From assembly GCA_963678705.1 (NCBI GenBank), contig OY783206.1, positions 11,915,807-11,979,806 of the forward strand: a stretch of DNA of 64,000 nucleotides, written 5' to 3'. This stretch comes from Panorpa germanica. Its lineage: Eukaryota; Arthropoda; Insecta; Mecoptera; Panorpidae. The position numbers and the translations under genes are program-made. The notes under the pieces are model-generated. The model was not told the DNA's origin. It saw nothing but the letters and a program-made list of their open reading frames with translations, and did not search any database. The stretch's first letter is position 1. Each line of letters opens with the position of its first letter. Positions 53,904 through 64,000 of the stretch are shown in pieces.

Positions 53904-56900
53904 ATGTCACTATATAGAAACGTGTTTTTAATTATTTGTTTGTTACAGATATTGTTTATACGTCATAGTGTTTTAAGTCAGAAACGAGAGAGTAAGTAAA
54001 TTTACAATAATTAACAACGATAAAGTAAGCATTTGGATTATTCCAACCTAGTCAGTTTTATTTTTAATTTTATGTTTTAATCTATTAAATTATTTAATAT
54101 TATTATTTAGCTTATTAAATATAAAGAAATAAAAATAATTATATTAAATAAAGATAATAATTAATAATAAATAAAATATATTACTGACACACGCCATACA
54201 AAACTAATACCGGTTTCACATCAGAGAGACAATTTTGAAAACAGTTTTGTTGTCAAAAAACAAAACAAAAATATATTTTGTTTTATTTTAAAACAGTTCT
54301 GTTTTCCGAAAACAGACTGTTCACACTGAACACATTGGTTAAATAGCCCGGTCAAATTAAACTAAAAAATAAGAGTAAAGTTACATAAATTCCCACCTAG
54401 CTGAAAATCGGTAAGATTGTTTAAAATATCATTAAAAACAAAATTTAAAACTCCCCATCTCTCCCCTGTAAGGAAAAATTTTTATTCAAGGTCAAAGAAA
54501 TGAGTTTTTCGCGATTTTCAGCAAAACGGTAAGTTTTATCATAAAAATACCTCAGACAAAAATTGTAGATCATAAAATTATCTACAAAAAATTTATTAAT
54601 ACTTTTTTCTGCCACCGTTTCTGAGATATAACGATTCAAAAAGTTGTAAAAGTTGTAATCGTCATAATATGCACACGTTTCCTCCCTATGAGGTAGTGTA
54701 CTTAGCGCGTTTTTTTTAACGTGGTTTCCCCAGTAGGCTTATTCAACGGGTCAGTTTTGATCCTGTTTAATTTGAAACTATTGAAAAATAATGGATATTA
54801 GCAGAGATTGAAAAGATAAAAGCAATTTAAGTTAAAAAAAAGTAGTGAAATTTAATCGTCCGAGTCGTAACTTTCAAAATCTTCTTCTGGTTCTTCTTCT
54901 TGATCTTCTTGTTCTTGTTCGTCTTGTTCTTGTTCTTCTTGTTCTTCTTCATCTTCATCCTGAGTGCATGTAAACTGCGTTAATAGCGATGTATCGCATG
55001 TTGCCTCGTTGGAATCAAACGGATCCTCTACTGTTGGTGATTCAATATTAGAGCACAACCGGCCTTGACAATGTGTACATGCCGGAGAACAGAATAGTCC
55101 GACTTTTTTGCAACCACATTTAGCACTGCATCCCTTTTTGCAGTTGCAAAAAATCGAGTTCAGCAGTTTTTCCGGCGCAGGTGGAAGTAAAGTGTGCACT
55201 GGTTCTAATGAATTGTTGACCAACTTCCAACCCCAGTCTGTAGGGTCTAGCTGATAACCAAGCCACACTTGAACTTGGTAATATACCCTAAAAAGATGTT
55301 GATGAGCAGCAACTGAGGTTGGAGGAAGACAAGCTAATTGTACTTGTTTTTTACTTTTGGTGTTTTTAACGAAACATGCATATCTATACTTATCTAAGCA
55401 GGTAGTTTTTTTAAGAGCTCCGTACATAGAAAGAAGAAAGCGAATGCCGTTAGTAATAATTTCTTGTCGAGTAGAATTACTATTTTTAAAAACTTCAGCA
55501 CATTCAATTAAATTTTGTTTCTCAAATAGTTTGAAAACTGTTATTTTACCCCTCCTGTAAAATGCAGATGTCGTATCACAGCCAGTTATTGCGTGTAAAA
55601 ATAGTACATGATTTTGACACTTTGCAAAAGTAGATAAACTTTTTGATGAATACATTTCCGATTGATGTTGAGCTTTTCCTGGTTTTAAGAAGAAAATAAT
55701 TTTTTCAGTTGGAGTTCGAGCAGTCAGTAATACGAGTAAGTCTATATCTTCACCAACAACAATAGTTGTATTTGTCAAATTGAATTGCTCAATTGCTGTT
55801 TCAATTATCAATACATCAGCATCATTATTAGCTTGTCTTACCAATATATTTTCCGTAGTAAATCTTTCTTTCAACATTGAAATGAACCGAGACTTGTTGT
55901 GAGTATTAGAAAGAAATTTTTGTTGGCTGGTTGGAACTGTCATATTTTCATCAAATAAAATATCAATTGATGAAGATGTTGCTAAAATTCGACGACGCTG
56001 TTCTGCAGCTTTGGTATTTCTCGTGCAATCATTATAGCCATCAAATACGACAGTAACTCGGGAACTCGGGACTGGGTTTCAATTTACCTGTATTCTTATA
56101 GTTATAACTTATGTATATTTTATATTAGTAGTGTAAGTTACAATGACCGATGGAAAAATATTTTAACATATATTACAACTATAGCGATGTATATATACGT
56201 GGCGTACTCATGCATATTATGACGATTACAACTTTTTGAATCGTTATATCTCAAAAACGGTAGCTCGTAGAGAAAAAAGTATTAATAAATTTTTTGTAGA
56301 TAATTTTATGATCTACAATTTTTGTCTAAAGTATTTTTATGATAAAACTTACCGTTTTGCTGAAAATCGCGAAAAACTCATTTCTTTGACCTTTGACCTT
56401 GAATAAAAAATTTTCCTTACAGGGGAGAGATGGGGAGTTTTCAAATTTTGTTTTTAATGATATTTTAAACAATCTTACCGATTTTCAGCTAGGTGGGAAT
56501 TTATGTAACTTCGAATGTCTAACTTGACCGGGCTAAAAATTATAACCATGATATATGCTAATAATAAACAACAACTGACAATCGCAAATTTTCACAAAAA
56601 ACAAAACTGCCTGTTCAAACCAAGCAGACTAAAAAACAACAACAAACGTGTTTTCTTTTGATCTAAACGACTCTAGATAAGAATGTGTTTTGTTTACTAA
56701 AACAGCAACAAAAGACAAAAATGTTTTAAGAACTGTCTCTTTAGTTCTTGTTTTATTGAACAAGTCTCTCATCTCTGGTGTGAAACCGACATAAAACAGT
56801 AAATAATGAAACTATTTAAGGTAAGCGTTCATATATACTCGACCCGTATCAGATTAGATTTATCCTATGAAACAAGGAAGAGATGCAGTAGGGAAGGTAA

Positions 56901-59150
56901 GAGGTAAGAGAATACCTGACAATTAAAATTTTCTGTCCAAATGACGTCATCCACATGCATTGCGAGAGTTTCATTTCAAAGCAACATCGTTCGCAATGTC
57001 GTCCACATGCCGTGCACATTTGTTTGACTAACTAAACAGATAATACTAAAAAACTTTATAGATAAAAAAACATCAATAAATACATTTTAGATGATCCTTG
57101 CCAGCTTGAGGATAAATTGGGTATTTGTAAAATGCCAAAAAATTGCCCAAATTCATCTTACAAGAAATACACAAAATGTGGAAAAAAGAGCCCATTAGTT
57201 TGCTGCCCCACTTGCCCAATATCTCCTGGATTAAGACCAATAAAGGACACGGCTGAACTAAGTAAGTACGCATACTATATATATTATTTATCCTATTAGT
57301 TTTAGAACAATTAAATTAAATAATTATTTCTGATTTTTTAACTTAAATATATGGTTTGCAATGTGTTATCCATATAGGTTATCGCGGGAAAGGAAATGCA
57401 TTTGGTCAGACCAAAACCACTAATAAAATACGTTTCCTTCAATATCAATGGTTAATTCAGGCTTAACTACGTGTTTCGTAACAATTATCTCGATTTTATT
57501 TTATCGTACTATTCATTTTACATTTAAGGTTTTGTTCTCCATTTTACAAGTTGATTTAATTTTTTGGTTAACAAATTTAGCTGGTAACTGTTTAGTTATT
57601 GCATTCATTACAGATCACGTGCTCCATAGTTCTGTTCAATCATGAATAATCTTTCTCGCTCTAACGCGTACTTTTTCGCTTCTTGGATGCTAGTCATAGT
57701 TTAAACGCTGTCCAATAAAATGTTATAATTGTTGTAAAAATATTATAATTTTTATATTTACAGAATGCAACGAATATTTCATGTTCTTCTCCCACCCTTT
57801 AAATCACTGCAGTGTCCACTTGCTCCCAAATGGAACTGCTGAGACTTACCTAGTGGGTCCAGCAGGAGGAGAAGATGCAAAACCAAAAGACAAAATACAT
57901 ATGGTAAGCATCATGGAATAATGAACTGAGAGTAAATGAGAAAATGTTATCCGTTGGCGGAACTAAAAATGGAATAATTGTTAATTCCAGGCAATTCTTG
58001 GATATGACGTAAATGGCGAAAATGTTTGGGCATGTGGCGGTAGTCTTATCAGTGAGCAGTATATCCTAACCGCTGGTCATTGTACGTTCAGTATAAGTTA
58101 GTAAGTATTTATAGTTCCAACCATTGACATAAGGGTGTCTCACGTAAGATTTAATGTCACTAATTGTTCTCCCTACAAGGCAACTACAACCCATCTTTTG
58201 CGAGAATAATTCCTAAAATGTTTTATTCATTTTTAGCGGAGAAGTAAAAAGAGCACGACTTGGTGATTTAAATATTGATCGGGATGATGATGACGCAGAA
58301 CCGCAAGATTTTGACATAATTGAAAGAATTAACCATCCAGATTACAAGCCACCATCCAAATATAATGACATCGCTTTACTAAAATTAGACAGGAAGTTAG
58401 TATGAAATGTTTTACTAAAATATAATCTATTTCTTGAAAAATTGTTTAGTAATTTATCCTAAATCTTATTTTAGGGCTCAATTAACACCCTACGTCCATC
58501 CGGCTTGTGTGCCATCAGAACCGAGACATTTTTCAAACAAGTATGGTCCTCCCTATGAAGCAGCAGGTTGGGGAAAGTTGGGAGTGGATAAATCCTACAG
58601 CCCACATCTGCAAATTGTATAAGTTCTAGTTTTGAAAGTAATAAATGTTTTCATAATTTTCACAGATCAAAACTTTGACGTAATTATTTGTTTAAAGGTG
58701 AAATTAGAAGAATTTACAAATGAGGAGTGCAACGAGCATTACCGACCATTTTTTTCTGCAAGAAAATTGAGGAATGGTATTGTTGAAGCTACACAAATTT
58801 GTGCTGGACATCATACCGAAAGAGTTGACACGTGCGAGGTAGAAAGATCTTTTCTTCTTCTTCCTTTTATATTTTTATTAAAAAATGGTTTTTAAATTTA
58901 TTTATATTTGATACAGGGTGATTCGGGAGGATCTCTACAACTAAAGAAAGGCTTGGAAGGATTATTTGATATTATTGGGATTACTTCTTTTGGAGTACCC
59001 TGGAGTACACTAGAGTTGCTCCGTATGTTTCCTGGATTGAAAGCATCGTTTGGCCCTAGTTTTACAACTTTATATTTTATAACTATCAATATTTTTAGAG
59101 TTATACTTTTTTCAATAACAATATCAATTTTAACAATTTTATTACAATAA
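53904..59150 (+). CDS. Clip-domain serine protease C with altered C-terminus
   Basis: Third tandem paralogue. Exons: 53904-53991 (signal peptide), 57091-57261 (clip: DPC, GIC, NC, TKC, VCC), 57764-57903, 57991-58100 (ILTAGHC), 58237-58395 (YNDIALLK), 58475-58616 (GWGKLGVDKSYSPHLQI), 58698-58838 (DTCE), 58917-59150 (GDSGGSL). All junctions keep frame, giving 394 codons. After SFGVPW, a deletion of about 22 nt relative to gene B shifts the frame, so the usual end ([20 protein letters not shown]) is replaced by LELLRMFPGL and a hydrophobic tail. Catalytic His, Asp and Ser remain, but AAHC is AGHC, CGGSL is preceded by WA, and GGPL is GGSL. The activation site is YLVGPAGGEDAKPKDK. Intron 1 holds the nested elements at 54211-56788. 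Probably a decaying gene. Confidence 0.78.
54344..56535 (-). mobile_element. 2.2-kb element with ~330-bp TIRs encoding a PIN-like/Cys-rich protein
   Basis: Left repeat 54344-54674 and right repeat 56212-56535 are near-identical in inverted orientation, both starting TAGCCCGGTCAA. Each differs by small duplications (AAAAGTTGTAAAAGTTG on the left, GGTCAAAGGTCAAAG on the right). Flanking TA on both sides suggests a TA target. The only sizeable frame is on the minus strand. The element has no recognisable DDE transposase. Low divergence between the arms indicates a fairly recent insertion. Confidence 0.8.
54852..56078 (-). CDS. PIN/FEN-like plus CXC-type Cys-rich protein of the element (N-terminus missing)
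   Basis: Read from the first ATG (55943) it is 363 residues. The frame stays open upstream to 56078 with family-like sequence VTVVFDGYNDCTRNTKAAEQ and no ATG, so the N-terminus is probably deleted. The motifs NDADVLIIETA, VVGEDIDLLVLL and AITGCDTTSAF, in order, have the spaced acidic residues of PIN/FEN-type nucleases. Then comes LPPAPEKLL, then CNCKKGCSAKCGCKKVGLFC and CTHCQGRLC (a CXC-like zinc cluster), then a very acidic Glu/Gln/Asp tail. I recognise this as a family of uncharacterised proteins repeated in many arthropod genomes. Nuclease activity and any role in moving the element are inference. Confidence 0.7.
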   Translation of the reverse strand, partial: NPVPSSRVTVVFDGYNDCTRNTKAAEQRRRILATSSSIDILFDENMTVPTSQQKFLSNTHNKSRFISMLKERFTTENILVRQANNDADVLIIETAIEQFNLTNTTIVVGEDIDLLVLLTARTPTEKIIFFLKPGKAQHQSEMYSSKSLSTFAKCQNHVLFLHAITGCDTTSAFYRRGKITVFKLFEKQNLIECAEVFKNSNSTRQEIITNGIRFLLSMYGALKKTTCLDKYRYACFVKNTKSKKQVQLACLPPTSVAAHQHLFRVYYQVQVWLGYQLDPTDWGWKLVNNSLEPVHTLLPPAPEKLLNSIFCNCKKGCSAKCGCKKVGLFCSPACTHCQGRLCSNIESPTVEDPFDSNEATCDTSLLTQFTCTQDEDEEEQEEQEQDEQEQEDQEEEPEEDFESYDSDD

Positions 59151-60282
59151 GAATTGACTTTAAGAAACAAAACATTTCTTGTAACAGTAATTGTAGATTA
59201 TACGTAATTGGTACATAACAATATTTAGTGGTGTCAATAGAAATTTATACTATACTGTAATAAGACATATTTTTTTGTTTCAAATATTTATTAAATATAC
59301 ATGCAAATATATTGGCCTCTCATTTTTCTTAATCAATAAAAAAGTTGACGAAGACGTAGTGGTTTCAGATCAAATTTTGACCAGCACAGAAAGTAATAAG
59401 CTTATGGCTAGATAAAATAGAATTCGTATGAGGTCTAAAGAAGATTCCAGCCCCAACATAACTCTTCAAAATGGTTTAAATACAACTGATTTGGTATTAG
59501 AGCTAAAAAAATCCCCATTAATCTTGTACCGCTACTGGTAATAATTACTCATTTGAATATGGGATGCCGCATACCCCAAAAAATATGTTATAAGCCTCCC
59601 GTTGAAGGCGATTGAGACTGGATGCATATAATGTTGTGTCCGTTAGAGCTCTTATTTAGCTCTCACGATTAAGAAAAAATATTAGTGTTTAGCTTTTCCG
59701 AAGAAATTATATGACATAAATATCCAGTTAAAAATTTAGGCCGAAATTGGAAAAATTTACAGAATTACGGAACATGAGAGTGACAGCTGCCCAATATACA
59801 ATAAAATTGGTTCACATTTTTTAGCACAATTTAATAATTACTAATCTAATATTCTTAATTTATGGTAATATAAAAGCTCAATCATTTGCTTAAAAATAGA
59901 AACACTTCCTACGCTATTCAAAACTGCATAATCATATTTTTTTAAATAATGAAATTGTGATTTCTATGATAGTCTAATTGTTTGTATGTAAAAACAAAAT
60001 CTGTGAAATTATTTGACACTTTTGTGTGTAAAGGAAAGTTTATTTTTAGATTTATAAATATTATTTAGTGCATTTCTTTTAAATTATATAAAAAATTATG
60101 TCAATTTCAATAAATTCATCTCGCCGGAGTCATGATCTTACTTCTATAAAAGGAAGCTTGACAAACAGCCACACTAAATTAAGTACGAATTTTTGTGTTA
60201 CAATCGAACAACTTGTTTCTTTACTGCTCTTCAGTTAACGAATATTTTTGTAATATGGACCTATCTTTAGCTTCGAATAAAC
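59151..60282. other. Spacer between protease cluster and CFAP61
   Basis: AT-rich, no recognised gene or repeat. The CFAP61 start exon should lie here or within 60283-60597 if it is in the window, but no ATG exon with a phase-1 donor could be supported. Confidence 0.5.
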
Positions 60283-60501
60283 CTAAATATTATCGCGAAG
60301 GACAGACAAACCTACGAACCAAATTTGTGTAGTGTCCCATTTGCATTTGCATTGAAACTGTAAATTCGTACTACTTGTAGTAAATATGCAATGAGCAACG
60401 GTTAAGATATATTCTCCACTGATAATATTAACGCCACAGAATCTAAAATTTTCGCCATTAATGTTATATGCGCTTTGCTTGATGTTCTGTTTTTCGTTCA
60501 A
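60283..60501 (-). pseudogene. Antisense single-exon relic of the clip protease family
   Basis: The minus-strand frame includes INGENFRFCGVNIISGEYIL followed by TVAHC. It aligns with exon 4 of the tandem proteases ([20 protein letters not shown] then TAAHC). Only the exon around the catalytic His is recognisable, CGGSL is changed to CGVNI, and no partner exons are seen. It lies just upstream of the first resolved CFAP61 exon, in the opposite orientation. Confidence 0.7.
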
Positions 60502-60597
60502 CGCAATGTTTGGGTCTATACGAAGTTTTACATAAAGTTTATTTTACAATATTCCAAGAGAATTTAAAACAAAATACTTCAATATTTTTTTCAATAG

Positions 60598-63500
60598 ATG
60601 AAAAGAAAGACTACGATTCATTCTCGAAGGATTCCCACCAGAGCGTAATTTCGGATATCAAGGAATGGAGGCGCGCCACTTTGTTAGATATTGAAGACAT
60701 CGAAAAGCTTGTCGAACCTAATGTTAAATCCATGTTTGGACATGTGGACCTCGCTGAGTTAATGTAAATCATCACCAGAATATTTACCAAAGAAATTGTT
60801 CGTGTCTTCTCAACATTCATTATTATTATTTCAGCGAAAAATCTTTTTTAAGTATCTGCCAGGAAAATACGGAATGCCACATAATAGCGTTCCTATGTGT
60901 CTGCAACTATCCTAATATTCCTGCCGTGCCTAAGAAATGTTGGGAAGAATGGATGCACCACAAATATCAGTAAGAATCTCTTTCAGAAATAGACGGTGAC
61001 TCTTGCTTATAATAAATTGAGCCGTATTAATCTGCGGTGCTATAAAAAGCACAGTCTCACTCATTTTACTCTTACTAGAATGGATATAGGAGCGATTTAA
61101 GCATGTATCACTACCGATCTCTCATTATTTAAACTATACTCGTATTTCATCTTTGTCGAGCACGCCACTGTATACAGAACATTTCAATGCATATTGCAGA
61201 TTCGACGCTACTGTATGGAATACGCTGTTCATCCACTATCTAGCTTGGGATGCCAAATATTCAAACTATTTCTTTAATCCATTATTAAAGTGCATTTTTT
61301 TAAATTATTGTCACATAACAAATATAGTAATTGTGGCACCTCCGGGAGCACCAACTGGTAAGAAAGCGGTTAAATATTACCATAAACTTATTTCATTGAT
61401 AAAAAATGACCATACTAATACATTAAAGCATTCTTCAATGGTGACACTCTGCTTGACGAATTCTTCACCAGAATGTTACCCAAAGGTCACGTGGATTTTA
61501 AAACATGTCAAAGTCTTTATCTTTGCATGCGAGAATCGCATATCCCCAGGTTTATATTTAGGAGAGCCATGTAAATATTTGAATGCATTCATTTTCTTTC
61601 ATAATTTATGATGATTTTATAAAATGTCACTAATCTTAGGGAAGAAGACAATGATCATATCGTTCCAATGTTGGACACCCAATGTAAACTTCTTAGAGAA
61701 TGGTACGGGGATTTTTACATCGCAGAAATTGTTGGAAATGAAGATGAGACTTCCAGAAGACTGATTGTTGCCGAAGTTTGTCAACTAGTTGTGATGTTAT
61801 CAGGTTTTATAGTTTATATCTTCTTTATAATAATTTTTCTTTAGACAGATGAGCGTCCAGTTGGTGTGCTATGCTTAAGTCCTGAAGTTGATTACCGCAG
61901 CTTAAACGAAAGCTTTGACTTAACTGGATTTTTTGGACTTAAGAAACAAACTGTAGAAGATAGTATTGTAATGCCAGAAGGTGGAATGGAAGAAGAAAAT
62001 TACTTCGACCTTTTTCAAAAAGATGTTGATATTAGAAGGTACCATTAGAAATTCTACAAAAGATATTAGTTTTTCTTAAATTATAAAAGTTAAAATCAAG
62101 AACAACATGGGACCACACCATATTTTTTTTGTTTTTGTAAATTTTACAAATTTGATAATGCAACATGAAAAAACTATTAATTCGTATTTCCATTGAAAGG
62201 ATCTTTTATGTTTATGTAGTCTTAAGTTATCGTCTGCTGATCACAACTATTTGCAGTTGGCCTTCGTCGGATACTGGAGTATCCGGAACAACATCTACGA
62301 GTCATCGCACCAAAACGAAGACACGCAGTCTACAGGTAATGTTCCTGACTATAAAATGATGGAATATTAGTCATAAGGTATAAAGAATGATGCGATTGAT
62401 GTACATTGTGAACTAGTATCATTGTAGGACACCTTTTTAAAATAGCTCAGGTTTTCCAAAATGTATTATTTTGAGTCGATTTGACATAAGATTTATTAAT
62501 TAATTAGGAAGATGACGATGACGATACCATTGAACAAGATAGAATAACAATTTCAGAAGGTGGATTAATTGAAGAAGAAGAAATAGAAGAAGAAGAAGAA
62601 GTAGAAAAAGATGATGGAAAGGATGAGTAATAAACAATAATATTTTATTTTATAAAAGGTTATATTAGTTCAACACCCGAAAAAGAATTTTGAGACGTGC
62701 TATAACATTGTGCTCATATAATTTGTTTTTAAAGAATGAAAATATGACTAAATATTTAAAAGTTGAGTAATAAAATGATGCAATACTTTTACTTAGAGAC
62801 GACGATGAAGAACTGTCGCTATCTACAAAAGACAGTTGCACGGGCTACAGCATCCACGTACTATCTCACAAAATGAAAGTACCACGAAATGTTGACACAA
62901 CAATATTAAAATTTTTCACAGGAATGGAAAGAGAGAGCGAAGATAGTAAGTCATATGTAAAAATGAAACAAAATATGCTATTAAAGATATATCATGTTAA
63001 ATACAATTCTTCAAACTTTGCTAGGATTGGAAGTTTCTAATTATGGAGAAAAATCTAAAATTCCGGTTTACAACGCTGAACCAAATGCATTTATTATTGA
63101 ATTATTTGGAATGAATGATGAGTATGATGATAGAATGGCTTTTGACTTTCTAAGATCTTCGTTTGAAGTTTTTCCTGAATACGATTTTGCTGTTGTCTTA
63201 ATGCCCTCTGAATGTCCAATGTTTTCCTTGTTGCAACATTTTACGGTACGTATATAGCAGTACGAAGAAAGTTAAGAAGTAACAGAATAATGAAAAAATG
63301 ACACGGAATGAATTCCTCAAACTGTTCCAAATTTTTGTAGTCTTCTTTTGGTCCTTATTAACGAAGCAAATCTGGACCCTAGTGTAGTTGAAATTAAAGT
63401 TGAAAAACCGTAAGCAGCATTTTAAAATATTTAACCACATTTCAGAAAGTTTCAGCCAGACCAATAAAGAAAATAAATCAAGAGCTGTATGTCTTACACA

Positions 63501-64000
63501 AGAATGCAATATTAGCGTAAGTATCTTATAAAAACAATTTTTGTTTCTAATTGGAACATTTTTTGTTAATTTTCACAAACTATTTCAGACCACTAAAAGT
63601 TAGAGAAGCATCATTACAAGATTCACTAAGAGTGAAAAATTTTCTTGAGCCTATTACAACAAGACGTCAAATTTATGACGAATTTTGGACGTCAGTTTCG
63701 TGGGAAGAATGTCCCCTAACCTCGTTCGTTGTATTTAGTGGCCATACATTAGTGGGACTTGCAATCGTAATGTCAGTTCCATTTCATCTAATAGTTTACA
63801 GAGCAATTAGGAATAAATTATACAAATGAATGCATCTTAATGAAAGGTATTTTTCTATAATAGGGCTGAAGATGACACTGAGTATTTAAGGGCACACTAC
63901 AATGTGGATGAACACATATGCTTTAATTTACATAAGTTGGATGAAAACACATTGATTCGCCACGTGGTCGTCAATCCAATATTTTATCCATACACTCGTT
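60598..64000 (+). CDS. CFAP61: Cilia- and flagella-associated protein 61, 5' part (partial at both ends)
   Basis: CFAP61 is a conserved axonemal protein needed for motile cilia and sperm flagella, associated with radial spokes. Exons by phase: 60598-60763, 60835-60969, 61200-61357, 61429-61570, 61640-61775, 61845-62038, 62257-62335, 62508-62626, 62797-62945, 63025-63245, 63446-63516, 63589-63766, 63847 to beyond 64000. All junctions keep frame with GT-AG introns, mostly 70-220 nt. Diagnostic stretches: RRATLLDIEDIEKLV, FIHYLAWDAKYSNYF, IVIVAPPGAP, HVDFKTCQSLYLCM, FEVFPEYDFAVVLM, INQELYVLHKNAILA, EYLRAHYNVDE and HVVVNPIFYPYTR, matching CFAP61 regions such as HYNIEDFIYFS and FALNPIFRHYTK. The start codon is not in the first resolved exon (phase-1 start). 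An acidic Glu/Asp-rich insert (62508-62626) is poorly conserved. The last junction (acceptor at 63845-63846) is the least certain. Confidence 0.9.

Larger units (their letters stand above)
54211..56788. mobile_element. Degenerate PIF/Harbinger-like element, interrupted
   Basis: Outer ends CGGTTTCACATCAGAGAGAC and (inverted) GTCTCTCATCTCTGGTGTGA with AAACCG are imperfect inverted repeats. Left (54211-54343) and right (56536-56788) halves align to the element at 26330-26830 in reverse orientation, including GTTCTGTTTTCCGAAAACAG and CAAGCAGACTAAAAAACAAC. The MADF-coding middle is missing. The 2.2-kb element at 54344-56535 is inserted in it. Confidence 0.65.

Noticed and set aside
63767-63866. 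CFAP61 acceptor at 63862-63863 (ATAATAG)
   Set aside because: It gives the wrong phase (an immediate stop). The acceptor at 63845-63846 keeps frame and was chosen instead.

Overview
This is AT-rich nuclear DNA from an animal, almost certainly an insect or close arthropod. The evidence is small-exon genes with GT-AG introns, a tandem set of clip-domain serine proteases (an arthropod family), an insect-type spectrum of mobile elements (mariner, hAT, PIF/Harbinger with a MADF protein, jockey-like non-LTR elements, many MITEs) and a nuclear copy of mitochondrial cytochrome b read with the invertebrate mitochondrial code. The order or species cannot be fixed from what I see.

Layout, left to right. 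(1) 3869-36286, + strand: a paired-like homeobox gene whose homeodomain and C-terminus match the PROP1 / C. elegans unc-42 family. Seven coding exons join in perfect frame to 437 codons plus a stop; the first coding exon with the ATG was not found. Its introns reach 11-13 kb and hold most of the repeats, plus one phase-neutral candidate cassette exon (9101-9259). (2) 36287-42611: gene-free, rich in MITEs, including one element nested in another. (3) 42612-59150, + strand: three tandem paralogues (A, B, C) of a secreted clip-domain trypsin-like protease, each with the same eight-exon structure. Each carries a different lesion: a frame mismatch at the exon 5/6 junction in A, a 2-nt deletion in exon 6 of B, and a roughly 22-nt deletion that rewrites the C-terminus of C. 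A fourth, single-exon relic lies antisense at 60283-60501. Different mobile elements sit in the introns of each copy. The largest is a 2.2-kb element with about 330-bp terminal inverted repeats that encodes a PIN/FEN-like plus Cys-rich protein, nested inside a MADF-encoding element in intron 1 of copy C. (4) 60598-64000, + strand: the 5' part of CFAP61, a conserved axonemal (radial-spoke/calmodulin-associated) protein. Thirteen exons are resolved; the start exon is missing and the gene runs off the window.

Functionally the three loci look unrelated: a neuronal or developmental transcription factor, a decaying extracellular protease cluster, and a ciliary/sperm-flagellum gene. The main story between the genes is repeated insertion and nesting of mobile elements. 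All exon coordinates were read by eye from splice motifs and checked for reading phase; they have not been tested against transcripts.
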